Positions 53,547-62,781 of a stretch of DNA of 64,000 bases are shown here, in pieces. Location: assembly GCA_021801235.1 (NCBI GenBank), contig JAJYYG010000045.1, forward strand, positions 62,001 to 126,000, given 5' to 3'. The first letter of the stretch is position 1; every line of letters starts with the position of its first letter. This DNA is from Actinomycetes bacterium (GTDB taxonomy: Bacteria; Actinomycetota; Acidimicrobiia; Acidimicrobiales; RAAP-2). Both the position numbers and the translations under genes were made by a program. Below the pieces are notes generated by a model. That model saw nothing but the letters and a program-made list of their open reading frames with translations. It made no database searches and was not told the DNA's origin.

Positions 53547-53966
53547 TCAGCGATCGTCCAGGAGCTCACCGAAGCGGCGCTCCACCCGCTCGGCCCGCCG
53601 CACGTACCAGAAGCCCAGCCCGACGAGGGGCGGGTAGATCCCACCGCCGAGGACCAACAGGGTGACCGGGATCCCTGCCAGTTGGGCCCGGGCCAGCCCG
53701 GGGATCAGCACCGCCAGGAGGGGATAGAGCGCCAGGAGGAGGATGGCGGGTCCCAGCACGCTGACCGTGGCCCCCAACTGTGCCCGCATCAGGGAGCCCA
53801 GCAGGACCCTTCCGTAGTCGTCCTGGCGGAGGACGTCGTCCATGCCCGGTGCGCCCGAACGGTCGGCAGACCGCCGGGCCGGGGCCCGGATCGCCTGACG
53901 GACCGGCACCACTCCCGCGACGGCACCGGTCTCCGCCGGGACGGGCGGGACCGGGCGCGCGCTCAC
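53547..53966 (-). CDS. Small membrane protein preceding the symporter gene (DUF485-like)
   Basis: A 139-residue protein from the GTG at 53966, or 98 residues from an ATG at 53843 (MDDVLRQDDYGRVLL). Two hydrophobic helices (LGPAILLLALYPLLAVLIPGL and LLVLGGGIYPPLVGLGFWYV) and a C-terminal basic tail. Small two-helix proteins of DUF485 type commonly precede SSS acetate carriers; this one fits by place and shape, not by strong sequence. The GTG overlaps the LytTR regulator stop (GTGA). Confidence 0.72.
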   Translation of the reverse strand: MSARPVPPVPAETGAVAGVVPVRQAIRAPARRSADRSGAPGMDDVLRQDDYGRVLLGSLMRAQLGATVSVLGPAILLLALYPLLAVLIPGLARAQLAGIPVTLLVLGGGIYPPLVGLGFWYVRRAERVERRFGELLDDR

Positions 53967-54748
53967 CGTTGCTGCCGCTGGGCTCCGCCCAGCAGCCGGC
54001 GCCGGAGCTCCGCGGCGTGCCGCCGGCTCACGGGCAGCAGCGTGTCGCGGACCTTGACCGACGTGCGGGCGCCCTCGGATCGGACCTCGCACACCTCGGC
54101 CAGGTCGACGAGATAGCCACGGTGGACCCGGACGAAACCGTGGGGGAGCCACTGCTCCTCCAGGGCGACCATGGGGATGCGCACGAGGTGGCTTGATCCG
54201 TCCCTGGTGTGGAGGCGCACGTAGTCGCCGGAGGCCTCGGCCCACACCACCTCGTCGCGCCGGACCAGCCGTGTCGTGCCTGCGGTCTCGACGGCGATCA
54301 CGTCGAGGTGCCCGCCGCCATCGGCGTCTGCTGCCGGTACCTGGGATGCGGGGACCGTCCGGGTGAGGAGGGTGGCCAGCCGATCGGCGGTGACCGGCTT
54401 CAACAGGTAGCCGACCGCTCCCACGCCGAACGCGGCGACCGCGTGCTCCTCGTGGGCGGTGACGAAGGCGATGGCCGGTGGTGCCGCGAACCTGGCCAGG
54501 ATGGTCGCCAGCTCAAGCCCGTCCAGCCCGGGCATGCGCACGTCCAGGAGCACCAGGTCGAATGGTTGGTCTTGGAGGAGGCGGAGCGCCTCGGTGGCGT
54601 TCGAGGCCGATCGCGTCGATCCCACCCGCGGATCATTCCGGAGCAGGTAGACGAGCTCGTCGAGGGAGGGAGCCTCGTCGTCCACCGCCAGGACCGCCAG
54701 TCCGCCCGCCGGGTCCCTCGACCCCGTGACGACGGTTGCCGCCGTCAC
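53963..54748 (-). CDS. LytTR-family response regulator
   Basis: A 261-residue regulator. The receiver (about 18-130) has AVDDEAPSLDELVYLL, phosphoacceptor D69 in LVLLDVRMPGLDGLEL, a Thr in AFVTAHEEH and K in LLKPVT. The C-terminal LytTR DNA-binding domain (about 150-255) shows VWAEASGDYVRLHTRDGSSHLVR, FVRVHRGYLVDLAEV and LLPVSRRHAAELRRRLLG. It overlaps the kinase stop by 4 bp. Three direct repeats matching the LytTR-site consensus at 21-bp period occur in the divergent intergenic region. In E. coli, LytTR pairs such as BtsSR and YpdAB control pyruvate-type transporters, which fits the symporter. Confidence 0.93.
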   Translation of the reverse strand: MTAATVVTGSRDPAGGLAVLAVDDEAPSLDELVYLLRNDPRVGSTRSASNATEALRLLQDQPFDLVLLDVRMPGLDGLELATILARFAAPPAIAFVTAHEEHAVAAFGVGAVGYLLKPVTADRLATLLTRTVPASQVPAADADGGGHLDVIAVETAGTTRLVRRDEVVWAEASGDYVRLHTRDGSSHLVRIPMVALEEQWLPHGFVRVHRGYLVDLAEVCEVRSEGARTSVKVRDTLLPVSRRHAAELRRRLLGGAQRQQR

Positions 54749-55926
54749 GGGACCGCCACCGCTGCCTGGAATTTGGGGATGCGCACCGTGACCTTGGTCC
54801 CCGCGGCGACCCCCGTCTCGACGACCAGGCCGAACTCCTCGCCGAACACCGTGCGCAACCGCTCGTCGACGTTGTGGAGGCCGACCGCATCGCCGTCCTC
54901 CCTCCCGGAGAGGACCCGCCGCACCCGGTCGGGGTCGGCCCCGGCGCCGTCGTCCTCCACCGTGATCACCGCGTCGTTGCCGACATCGTGCGCGGTGATC
55001 GAGAGGTGGCCGGCCCAGTCGTTCGGCTCCAAGCCGTGCCGGACCGCGTTCTCGACGAGGGGTTGGAGGATGAGGGAGGGAACCCGGACCGAGAGCACCT
55101 CGGGGGCGACCCGCAGGGTGACGGCCAGCCGGTCGCCGAACCGGGCACGCTCGAGCTCGAGGTAGGTGTCGACCAGCCGGAGCTCCTCCGCCACGGTCAC
55201 GAACTGATCGCGCCCCCGGAAGCTGTAGCGGGTGAAGTCGGCGAACTGGACGAGCAGTGAGCGGGCCCGGTCGGGATCGGTCCGCACGAACGACTCGATG
55301 GCGGTGATGGCGTTGTAGATGAAGTGCGGGGAGATCTGAGCCCGGAGGAACCGCAGCTCGGCCTGGGCGGCCCGCCGTCGGGACCGGTCGAGCTCGGCCA
55401 GTTCGAGCTGGGTGGCGATGAACTGGGCCACCTCGCTGGCGAGGCGGAGGAGGCCGGCCGCGGCCGAGGGCCCGGCGGCCACCAGCGCACCGACCACCGC
55501 GCCGTCGACGACCAACGGCACCACCACCGCGGCCTGCAGGTCACAGGCGGCGCCTCGGGGACAGGTCAGGTCGGTGGCCGTCAGCACCTGCGGCTCCCCC
55601 GCCCCGACGGCCCTGGCCACCGGAGCCTCGAGCATGCGCTGGTGGTCCTCGTCGACTCCGTCGGCGGCGATGACGCCGGCCAGGTCGGCCAGCAGCACCC
55701 CGGGGGTGCCGAGCAGAGACTGCAGCTGAGCGGTCACCTTCCCCGAGCCGGCGCCGTGGAGCCCGCCCCGCAGGGCCGGCGCCAGCAGGTTCGCTGTGTG
55801 CAAGGTGGCATACCCGGCGCGCTGGGCGGGCGTGCCCAGCCTGCGCTCGCCGCGGACGACGAAACCCAGGACCACACCCAGCAGCACGACCACGCCGGCC
55901 ACGGCAAGCCACAGCAGCTCTGTCAT
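54745..55926 (-). CDS. LytS-type sensor histidine kinase with GAF domain
   Basis: A 393-residue kinase. A single N-terminal helix (about 4-24) anchors it, instead of the five-helix 5TM-Lyt domain. A GAF-like domain (about 60-180) contains TCPRGAACDLQAAVVVPLVVDGAVVGALVAAG, with cysteines at 122 and 128. The His_kinase domain has FLRAQISPHFIYNAITAIESFV with phospho-His201, then HATPase with LQPLVENAVRHGLEP and DDGAGADPD. Signal unknown; the cysteine pair might bind a cofactor. First gene of the operon, divergent from the acetate permease gene. Confidence 0.92.
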   Translation of the reverse strand: MTELLWLAVAGVVVLLGVVLGFVVRGERRLGTPAQRAGYATLHTANLLAPALRGGLHGAGSGKVTAQLQSLLGTPGVLLADLAGVIAADGVDEDHQRMLEAPVARAVGAGEPQVLTATDLTCPRGAACDLQAAVVVPLVVDGAVVGALVAAGPSAAAGLLRLASEVAQFIATQLELAELDRSRRRAAQAELRFLRAQISPHFIYNAITAIESFVRTDPDRARSLLVQFADFTRYSFRGRDQFVTVAEELRLVDTYLELERARFGDRLAVTLRVAPEVLSVRVPSLILQPLVENAVRHGLEPNDWAGHLSITAHDVGNDAVITVEDDGAGADPDRVRRVLSGREDGDAVGLHNVDERLRTVFGEEFGLVVETGVAAGTKVTVRIPKFQAAVAVP

Positions 55927-56121
55927 GATCTCCTAACCACTGACATCGGCCCGGAACGACCAACAGTTCACAGCGGCGACGGCGCCCCCCACGGGCGAGA
56001 TCGACTCCACGGCCAGCATGCCACAGGGGGTGGGACGCCATCGTGACGGACCGTCGACCTGTACGTGCCGCTACGGTCGTGGCGTTCCGGACGGACCGGC
56101 CGCCCGTGCCGGTGCCGGTCG

Positions 56122-56172
56122 CCCGTTCGTCGTGTAGGGCGGACCGTTCGTCGTGGGTGCGCCGCCGTTCGC
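56122..56172. promoter_or_regulatory. Three LytTR-type binding boxes with 21-bp period
   Basis: CCCGTTCGT (56122-56130), ACCGTTCGT (56143-56151) and GCCGTTCGC (56164-56172) are spaced exactly 21 bp start to start. The LytTR consensus is [TA][AC][CA]GTTN[AG][TG] as paired direct repeats with about 12-bp spacers. The middle copy matches completely, the first in eight of nine places and the third in seven. They lie within the 333-bp divergent spacer (55927-56259), 88 bp before the acetate permease start. Nothing else is recognised in the spacer apart from the GGAGG-type ribosome site at 56249. Confidence 0.72.
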
Positions 56173-56259
56173 AGAGTGCTCCGCCGGACCCCTTGCCATC
56201 GGACCGGCCAGACCGCACGATCACAGCAGGAAGGAAGTTCGTCCAGGGGAGGGAACACC

Positions 56260-56871
56260 ATGAGCAACGATGCACCGTCGGTCCGCGACAACCCGCTGCC
56301 GCCCACCCACCGGGTGGCCGACCCGGGACCACTGGGACTGGCGGCGTTCGCCATGACGACGTTCGCGCTGAGCGTCTCGAACGCCGACATCTGGGGCCCG
56401 GCGGTGAGCACCGCCCTCGCCCTCGCCCTCGTGTACGGCGGGGCCATCCAGGTGTTCGCCGGCATGTGGGAGTTCGCCCGCCGGAACACCTTCGGCGCCC
56501 TCGCCTTCACCTCCTACGGGGCGTTCTGGATCTCCTACTACGTGCTGGTGAAGTTCATCCTCCCGGGGGTGGCCAAGGCGGACGTGGCGACGGTGGTCGG
56601 CGTGTTCCTGCTCGGGTGGACCATCTTCACCGCCTACATGTTCGTCTCGACGCTGCGGCTCTCGGTCGCCCTGGTCGTCGTGTTCGGCCTCCTGGTGGTG
56701 ACCTTCGTCCTGCTGACCGTGGGGGCGTTCCAAGGGACCGCGTCGCTGACCAAGGCAGGTGGCTGGTTCGGTGTGGCCACCGCCGCCGGAGCCTGGTACG
56801 CCTCGTTCGCCGGGGTGACCAATGAGACGTTCGGCAAGGCGGTGCTGCCGATCGGATCGCTGAGCCGCTGA
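56260..56871 (+). CDS. GPR1/FUN34/YaaH-family acetate permease
   Basis: A 203-residue inner-membrane protein with six hydrophobic helices. The family motif near the start appears as DPGPLGLAAFAMTTFALSVSNA (NPAPLGL-like), and GAIQVFAGMWEFARRNTFGALAFTSYGAFWISYY is characteristic (the YaaH signature). These proteins move acetate and succinate in symport with protons. The ATG at 56260 follows GGGAGGGA. acs begins 71 bp downstream, so uptake and activation of acetate are linked. Confidence 0.94.
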   Translation: MSNDAPSVRDNPLPPTHRVADPGPLGLAAFAMTTFALSVSNADIWGPAVSTALALALVYGGAIQVFAGMWEFARRNTFGALAFTSYGAFWISYYVLVKFILPGVAKADVATVVGVFLLGWTIFTAYMFVSTLRLSVALVVVFGLLVVTFVLLTVGAFQGTASLTKAGGWFGVATAAGAWYASFAGVTNETFGKAVLPIGSLSR

Positions 56872-56942
56872 CCCTTCGCACCGCTGATCCACTGCACCAC
56901 CGATTCGCACCCGGGGACGACCCAGGGGGAAGGACCACCACC

Positions 56943-58940
<1,998 letters not shown>

Positions 58941-59015
58941 CCCGCCCCGGGGGAGGAGTTCCCCGGAGGGGGCTCGCCCCGGAGGAGGAGTTTCCGCTCG
59001 CGGGGCTCCGGCGGC

Positions 59016-59762
59016 TCAGGCCCCGGCCAGCTCGCGGAGCTCCGGCGGCACGAAGTTGTTCTCCTCGGTCGTCTCGGCCTCGGTGAGCTCGACCAGCCTG
59101 GACACGACCTCGGCGGGATCGCGCTGGCCCTCGGTGACGAAGCGGCGCATCGACTCGAACAGGGGTGTCGCCGGGGCGTTGAGGGAGCCCTCGCCGAACC
59201 ACTCCCACATCGAGTCGGCCATCCGGTCGTTGAAGCCGGTGAGGAAGGGCCCGGGATTGATGAGCGTCACGTCGATCCCCTGGGGGGCGAGCTCCGCCCG
59301 CAGGGCCTTGCCCATCGCCTCGAGCGCGTGCTTGGTCATCGAGTACGGACCGAACGCCGGTCCGGACAGCACGCCGGCGATGGAGGACATGATGATGATC
59401 CGGCCGGACCCCCTGGCGACCATCCGGGGCAGCGCCGCCTGGGTCACCGCCAGGGTGCCGAACACGTTCACCTCGAACAGGCGCCTGACCCGGTCGAGCG
59501 GCACGTCGGCCAGCGGTCCGGTCTGGCCGGCACCTGCGTTGTCGATCAGCACGTCGACGTCCCATCGGGAGGCCTTGTGGACGTCGTCGGTGGTGATATC
59601 GAGCTTCTCCACCGTCAACTGCGGGACCTCGCTCCGCAGCGCGGCAGCCTGCTCCTCGGTCTCGGTGGTGGCGATGACGTCGTGGCCGCGTGCAGCCAGG
59701 GCCACGGCGGCGCCCCGGCCGAACCCGGATCCCGCTCCTGTGATCATGACGGTCTTGGCCAT
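59016..59762 (-). CDS. SDR family oxidoreductase
   Basis: A 248-residue short-chain dehydrogenase. The cofactor loop TGAGSGFGRG is at 8-17, NAGAG near 92, the catalytic Ser in IIMSSIAG and YSMTKHALEAMGK (Tyr-Lys) near 152. TTETEEQAAAL after strand 2 suggests which cofactor phosphate is bound; NADP is not certain. It stands alone, convergent with acs. Substrate unknown. Confidence 0.9.
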   Translation of the reverse strand: MAKTVMITGAGSGFGRGAAVALAARGHDVIATTETEEQAAALRSEVPQLTVEKLDITTDDVHKASRWDVDVLIDNAGAGQTGPLADVPLDRVRRLFEVNVFGTLAVTQAALPRMVARGSGRIIIMSSIAGVLSGPAFGPYSMTKHALEAMGKALRAELAPQGIDVTLINPGPFLTGFNDRMADSMWEWFGEGSLNAPATPLFESMRRFVTEGQRDPAEVVSRLVELTEAETTEENNFVPPELRELAGA

Positions 59763-59825
59763 GCATTCCCCCTTCCCTCTTCGTGCGGCCCACCCTACGA
59801 CGCCCCGGCCTGGTCGTCCCGCCCG

Positions 59826-59868
59826 GACCGGTCGTGTCACTGTGACCGGTCGGTGGCCCGGACCGGTC
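59826..59868. repeat. Three copies of palindrome GACCGGTC in the spacer before csoR
   Basis: GACCGGTC occurs at 59826-59833, 59844-59851 and 59861-59868. Between the first two is the perfect palindrome GTCAC-T-GTGAC (59836-59846). The cluster lies between the divergent SDR and CsoR genes and could be an operator for either. Confidence 0.45.
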
Positions 59869-59913
59869 GTCGCGTCACCGCGGGATGGCGGGGACCGGGG
59901 TGACGCGCGTACA

Positions 59914-59925
59914 CTACCCAGGTAG
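59914..59925. promoter_or_regulatory. Candidate CsoR operator
   Basis: CTACC-CA-GGTAG at 59914-59925 is a short perfect inverted repeat, followed by GGTATATGA. CsoR-family operators are GC-rich inverted repeats with TACC/GGTA-type ends placed near the promoter. It is 95 bp before the csoR start. Assignment rests on position and shape. Confidence 0.55.
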
Positions 59926-60020
59926 GGTATATGACGGCTCGCGGTGCGCAGTGCCTGTGCGGGTCGCCGCCCTGCGGAACAGGTTCCGAACGGCTGGGGG
60001 ACAGGGAGGAGCATGCGGTC

Positions 60021-60308
60021 GTGGCCACACCCGGGTACACCGACGAGAAGGCGGCGGTCCTGAAGCGGTTGCGGAGGATCGAGGGCCAGGCGCGTGGGCT
60101 CCAGCGCATGGTCGAGGAGGACAAGTACTGCATCGACGTCCTCGACCAGATCTCGGCCACGACGCGGGCGTTGCAGGCCGTCGCCCTGAAGCTGCTCGGT
60201 GACCACCTCTCGCACTGCGTGAAGGAGGCGCTGGTGGAAGGTGGTCCGGCCGCCGACACCAAGGTGCGGGAGGCCCAGGCTGCGGTGGAACGGTTGGTCC
60301 GGTCGTGA
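60021..60308 (+). CDS. csoR: CsoR-family metal-sensing repressor
   Basis: A 95-residue all-helical repressor that releases DNA on binding copper(I) or a related signal. The ligand set C37, H62 and C66 has the same spacing as the copper site of Mycobacterium CsoR (C36, H61, C65). LKRLRRIEGQARGLQRMVEEDKYCIDVLDQI and HLSHCVKEAL are typical. The GTG start at 60021 follows GGGAGGAGC. It overlaps a small ORF and is followed by the YHS permease, which is the likely target. Copper versus another metal is not resolved. Confidence 0.92.
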   Translation: MATPGYTDEKAAVLKRLRRIEGQARGLQRMVEEDKYCIDVLDQISATTRALQAVALKLLGDHLSHCVKEALVEGGPAADTKVREAQAAVERLVRS

Positions 60309-60595
60309 CCGGCGCCGATCCAACGTGCAGCCCGGGCGACCCCGGGGACGGCGTGCCGACCTGTCGGACCGGCCCTCTCGACCGCCTCCGGTGGACCGTG
60401 CGCGAGATCGCCGGCCTGTTCGGGTCGTCCACTCCCGACGTCCCTCCGGCGGCGGGAGTCGGTGATCCGGCGCAGTCCACTCACGGCAGTTCGGGGTCGC
60501 ACGGTATGGTCCCCGACGGCGGCGCGGGGTCCGGCAGTTCGGGGTCGTACGGTACGGTCCCCGACGGCGGCGCGGGGTCCGGCAGTGCATCCTGA
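60305..60595 (+). CDS. Possible 96-residue coupled ORF between csoR and permease genes
   Basis: Starts with a GTG overlapping the csoR stop (GTGA) and ends 11 bp inside the permease gene. It encodes two cysteines (TCSP, TCRTG), a short helix-like stretch LDRLRWTVREIAGLFG, and a repeated C-terminus GSSG..VPDGGAGSGSSG made from a 48-bp DNA duplication. No family is recognised. It could be a translated coupling peptide, a metal-linked small protein, or non-coding leader sequence that happens to be open. Confidence 0.35.
   Translation: MTGADPTCSPGDPGDGVPTCRTGPLDRLRWTVREIAGLFGSSTPDVPPAAGVGDPAQSTHGSSGSHGMVPDGGAGSGSSGSYGTVPDGGAGSGSAS
60485..60580 (+). repeat. Two 48-bp tandem repeats before the permease start
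   Basis: Near-identical units at 60485-60532 and 60533-60580 (two base changes seen). Each contains TCGGGG and CCCCGA that can pair as a 6-bp stem around about 14 bases, giving two hairpins right before the permease GTG. Confidence 0.8.
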
Positions 60596-62264
60596 CCTGA
60601 TCGCCGCGTTGACCGTCGGCCGGGCGATCGACGACGTGGGCCGGAGCTTCCGGGAGGGGTTCTTCATGTTCTGGGCGACCCTGTGGGCGCTCGTGTTCGG
60701 CTTCACGCTCTCCGGCGTCGTGCAGGCGTTCGTGTCGAAGGAGCGCATGCAGGCGAAATTGGGGAACCACCGGCCGGCGGCGGTGGGCCGGGCCGCCGGG
60801 TACGGCATGGTCTCGTCGAGCTGTTCCTACGCGGCGTCGGCCATGGCGAAGTCCCTGTTCGCCAAAGGAGCCGACTTCGTGGCGGCGATGGTCTTCATGA
60901 TCGCCTCGACCAACCTGGTCATCGAGCTGGGACTCGTCCTGCTCGTGCTGCTCGGCTGGCAGTTCATGGTGGCGGAGTTCGTCGGCGGCCCGATCATGAT
61001 CGTCCTGGTCGCGCTGCTGGGAGGCATCGTGTTCCGGCGCCCGCTGGTCGAGGCGGCCCGCCGCCGCCTGACCGGCGCCGGGAGCGCGAACCCCTCGGGT
61101 GCGGGCCGTGCCCGGAGCGGGTCGGCCGGGTCGGCTGGGGTGTCGGCCGAGCGCCAGGACGAGCTCGAGCACACGGCATGGTCGGTCAAGCTCCGCTCGG
61201 TGTCCGCCTGGTCGGACGCCGCCAGCTACTCGGTGGCGGACGCGACGATGCTCCGTTCGGAGCTGGTCATCGGGTACACCGTGGCCGGCTTCCTCGCCGT
61301 GCTCGTCCCCGCCCGCGTCTGGGGCGCGCTGTTCGTGCACGGCCACGGGTTCTGGACGAGCCTCGAGAACGCTCTCGTCGGTCCGCTCATCGCCGTCGTC
61401 AGCTGGGTCTGCTCCGTCGGTAACGTCCCTCTTGCCGCCGCACTGTGGACCGGGGGGATCAGCTTCGGCGGGGTTGTCGCCTTCGTCTTCGCCGACCTCA
61501 TCGCCATGCCGCTGATCCTCGTCTACCGAAAGCTCTACGGTCCCCGGCTGACGCTCCGGGTGGTCGGGCTCTTCTATGTCGTCATGGCGTCGGCGGGGCT
61601 GGCGACGGAGGGGATCTTCCGACTGTTCGACGCGGTGCCCACCACTCGGTCGCTGCAGGTGGCCTCCCCGCACTTCGCGTGGAACTACACCACCTTCTTG
61701 AACATCGTCGCCGTCGCGGTGGCGGCCGGGCTCTGGTGGCTCGCCCGCAACCGGACGCGCCTCGGCGGTGGCCACGGGTACGCCATCGACCCCGTCTGCG
61801 GGATGCAGGTCCGCGTCGACGATGCCCCGGCCCAGGCGGCATTCGGGGGAGCCGACTTCTGGTTCTGCTCCGACCGGTGCCGCGAGCGCTTCGAGGCGGA
61901 TCCCGACCGGTACGCGGCGGTTGCCGGCGGATCCGGGCCGTCGCCCGGCCCAGAGCACCACCCCGACCCGGGCCACCCCGACCCGGGCCACCCCGACCCG
62001 GGCCACCCCGGAGGGGAAGGAGACCAGGCGCGGTCCCCGGACCGGACCCCGCCCGGGGAACCGGCCACCGCGGTCGATCCGGTCTGCGGCATGACGGTGG
62101 ATCGCGCCACGGCGGCCGCCCATCGGGTGGTCGACGGGCAGGAGTTCTGGTTCTGCAACCCGGGGTGTGCGGAGGCGTTCGACGCCGATCCGTCCTACCG
62201 TGGAGCCGGGCCGGCGGTCCCGGCCCCGACGGCGAGCGAGCAGGGAGGCCACCCGCATCCATGA
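60585..62264 (+). CDS. Permease (ArsP/DUF318-like) with two C-terminal YHS metal domains
   Basis: A 559-residue protein. An N-terminal permease of about ten helices shows GMVSSSCSYAASAMAKSLFAKGADF near 68, ASTNLVIELG near 105 and WVCSVGNVPLAAALWTGGISFGGVVAFVFADLIAMPLILVYRKLYG near 268, the pattern of Pfam Permease PF03773. Two YHS domains follow: AIDPVCGMQV..FWFCSDRCRERF near 400 and AVDPVCGMTV..FWFCNPGCAEAF near 500. The linker carries three HPDPG repeats, histidine-containing. YHS domains bind metals and occur in copper and other metal transporters. With csoR this looks like a metal export unit; the ion is not known. GTG start at 60585. Confidence 0.87.
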   Translation: MHPDLIAALTVGRAIDDVGRSFREGFFMFWATLWALVFGFTLSGVVQAFVSKERMQAKLGNHRPAAVGRAAGYGMVSSSCSYAASAMAKSLFAKGADFVAAMVFMIASTNLVIELGLVLLVLLGWQFMVAEFVGGPIMIVLVALLGGIVFRRPLVEAARRRLTGAGSANPSGAGRARSGSAGSAGVSAERQDELEHTAWSVKLRSVSAWSDAASYSVADATMLRSELVIGYTVAGFLAVLVPARVWGALFVHGHGFWTSLENALVGPLIAVVSWVCSVGNVPLAAALWTGGISFGGVVAFVFADLIAMPLILVYRKLYGPRLTLRVVGLFYVVMASAGLATEGIFRLFDAVPTTRSLQVASPHFAWNYTTFLNIVAVAVAAGLWWLARNRTRLGGGHGYAIDPVCGMQVRVDDAPAQAAFGGADFWFCSDRCRERFEADPDRYAAVAGGSGPSPGPEHHPDPGHPDPGHPDPGHPGGEGDQARSPDRTPPGEPATAVDPVCGMTVDRATAAAHRVVDGQEFWFCNPGCAEAFDADPSYRGAGPAVPAPTASEQGGHPHP

Positions 62265-62300
62265 CCGTGTACCCCCCGCCTCCATGACCGTGTACCGGAC
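62257..62300 (+). repeat. 23-bp near-duplication at the start of ogt
   Basis: ATCCATGACCGTGTACC near 62258-62273 is repeated as CTCCATGACCGTGTACC near 62281-62296. The first copy has an ATG overlapping the permease stop (ATGA) and runs only eight codons (MTVYPPPP) to a TGA that overlaps the second ATG. The duplication shifts the real start by 23 bp. Confidence 0.8.
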
Positions 62301-62781
62301 CGTCGCAAGCCCGATCGGGGCGCTCACCCTCGCCGGCCGTGACGGCCGTCTCACCAATTTGGCGATGGAGGGTCAGGCCCGTTCCCCTGATCGGGAACGC
62401 TGGGAGCGGGATGCGGATGCCTTCGAGGGCGTCGTCGCCCAACTCGACGCCTACTTCGCCGGCGAGCGGACCGACTTCGACGTCGAGCTCCGGCCCGAAG
62501 GGACCGAGTTCGAGCGGCGGGTGTGGGGAGCCCTGGCCGAGATCCCCTTCGGCGATGTCCGCACCTACGGGGAGGTGGCCGCCGCCGTCGGCCGGCCCCG
62601 GGCGGCGCGGGCGGTGGGCGCGGCCAACGCCCGCAATCCGATCGCGGTGATCATCCCCTGCCATCGGGTGGTCGCCGCCGGTGGCGCCCTGGGCGGCTAC
62701 GGGGGCGGGGTCTCCCGCAAGCGGTGGCTGCTCGACCTGGAGGGCGCCGCCTACCGGTGCACCGGGGCCATGTCGCCGTAG
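62284..62781 (+). CDS. ogt: Methylated-DNA--protein-cysteine methyltransferase
   Basis: Repairs O6-alkylguanine by transferring the alkyl group to its own cysteine, a one-time reaction. The 165 residues contain [39 protein letters not shown] and the acceptor motif IPCHRVV with Cys126, followed by [18 protein letters not shown]. The ATG at 62284 begins the second copy of a short duplication and overlaps a mini-ORF stop. The last 31 bp overlap the convergent aldo/keto reductase gene. Confidence 0.95.
   Translation: MTVYRTVASPIGALTLAGRDGRLTNLAMEGQARSPDRERWERDADAFEGVVAQLDAYFAGERTDFDVELRPEGTEFERRVWGALAEIPFGDVRTYGEVAAAVGRPRAARAVGAANARNPIAVIIPCHRVVAAGGALGGYGGGVSRKRWLLDLEGAAYRCTGAMSP

Noticed and set aside
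59763-62357. Minus-strand open frame running upstream of the SDR gene and opposite the permease gene
   Set aside because: Only the part 59016-59762 is a real SDR. The upstream extension is opposite csoR and the permease and has no domain.
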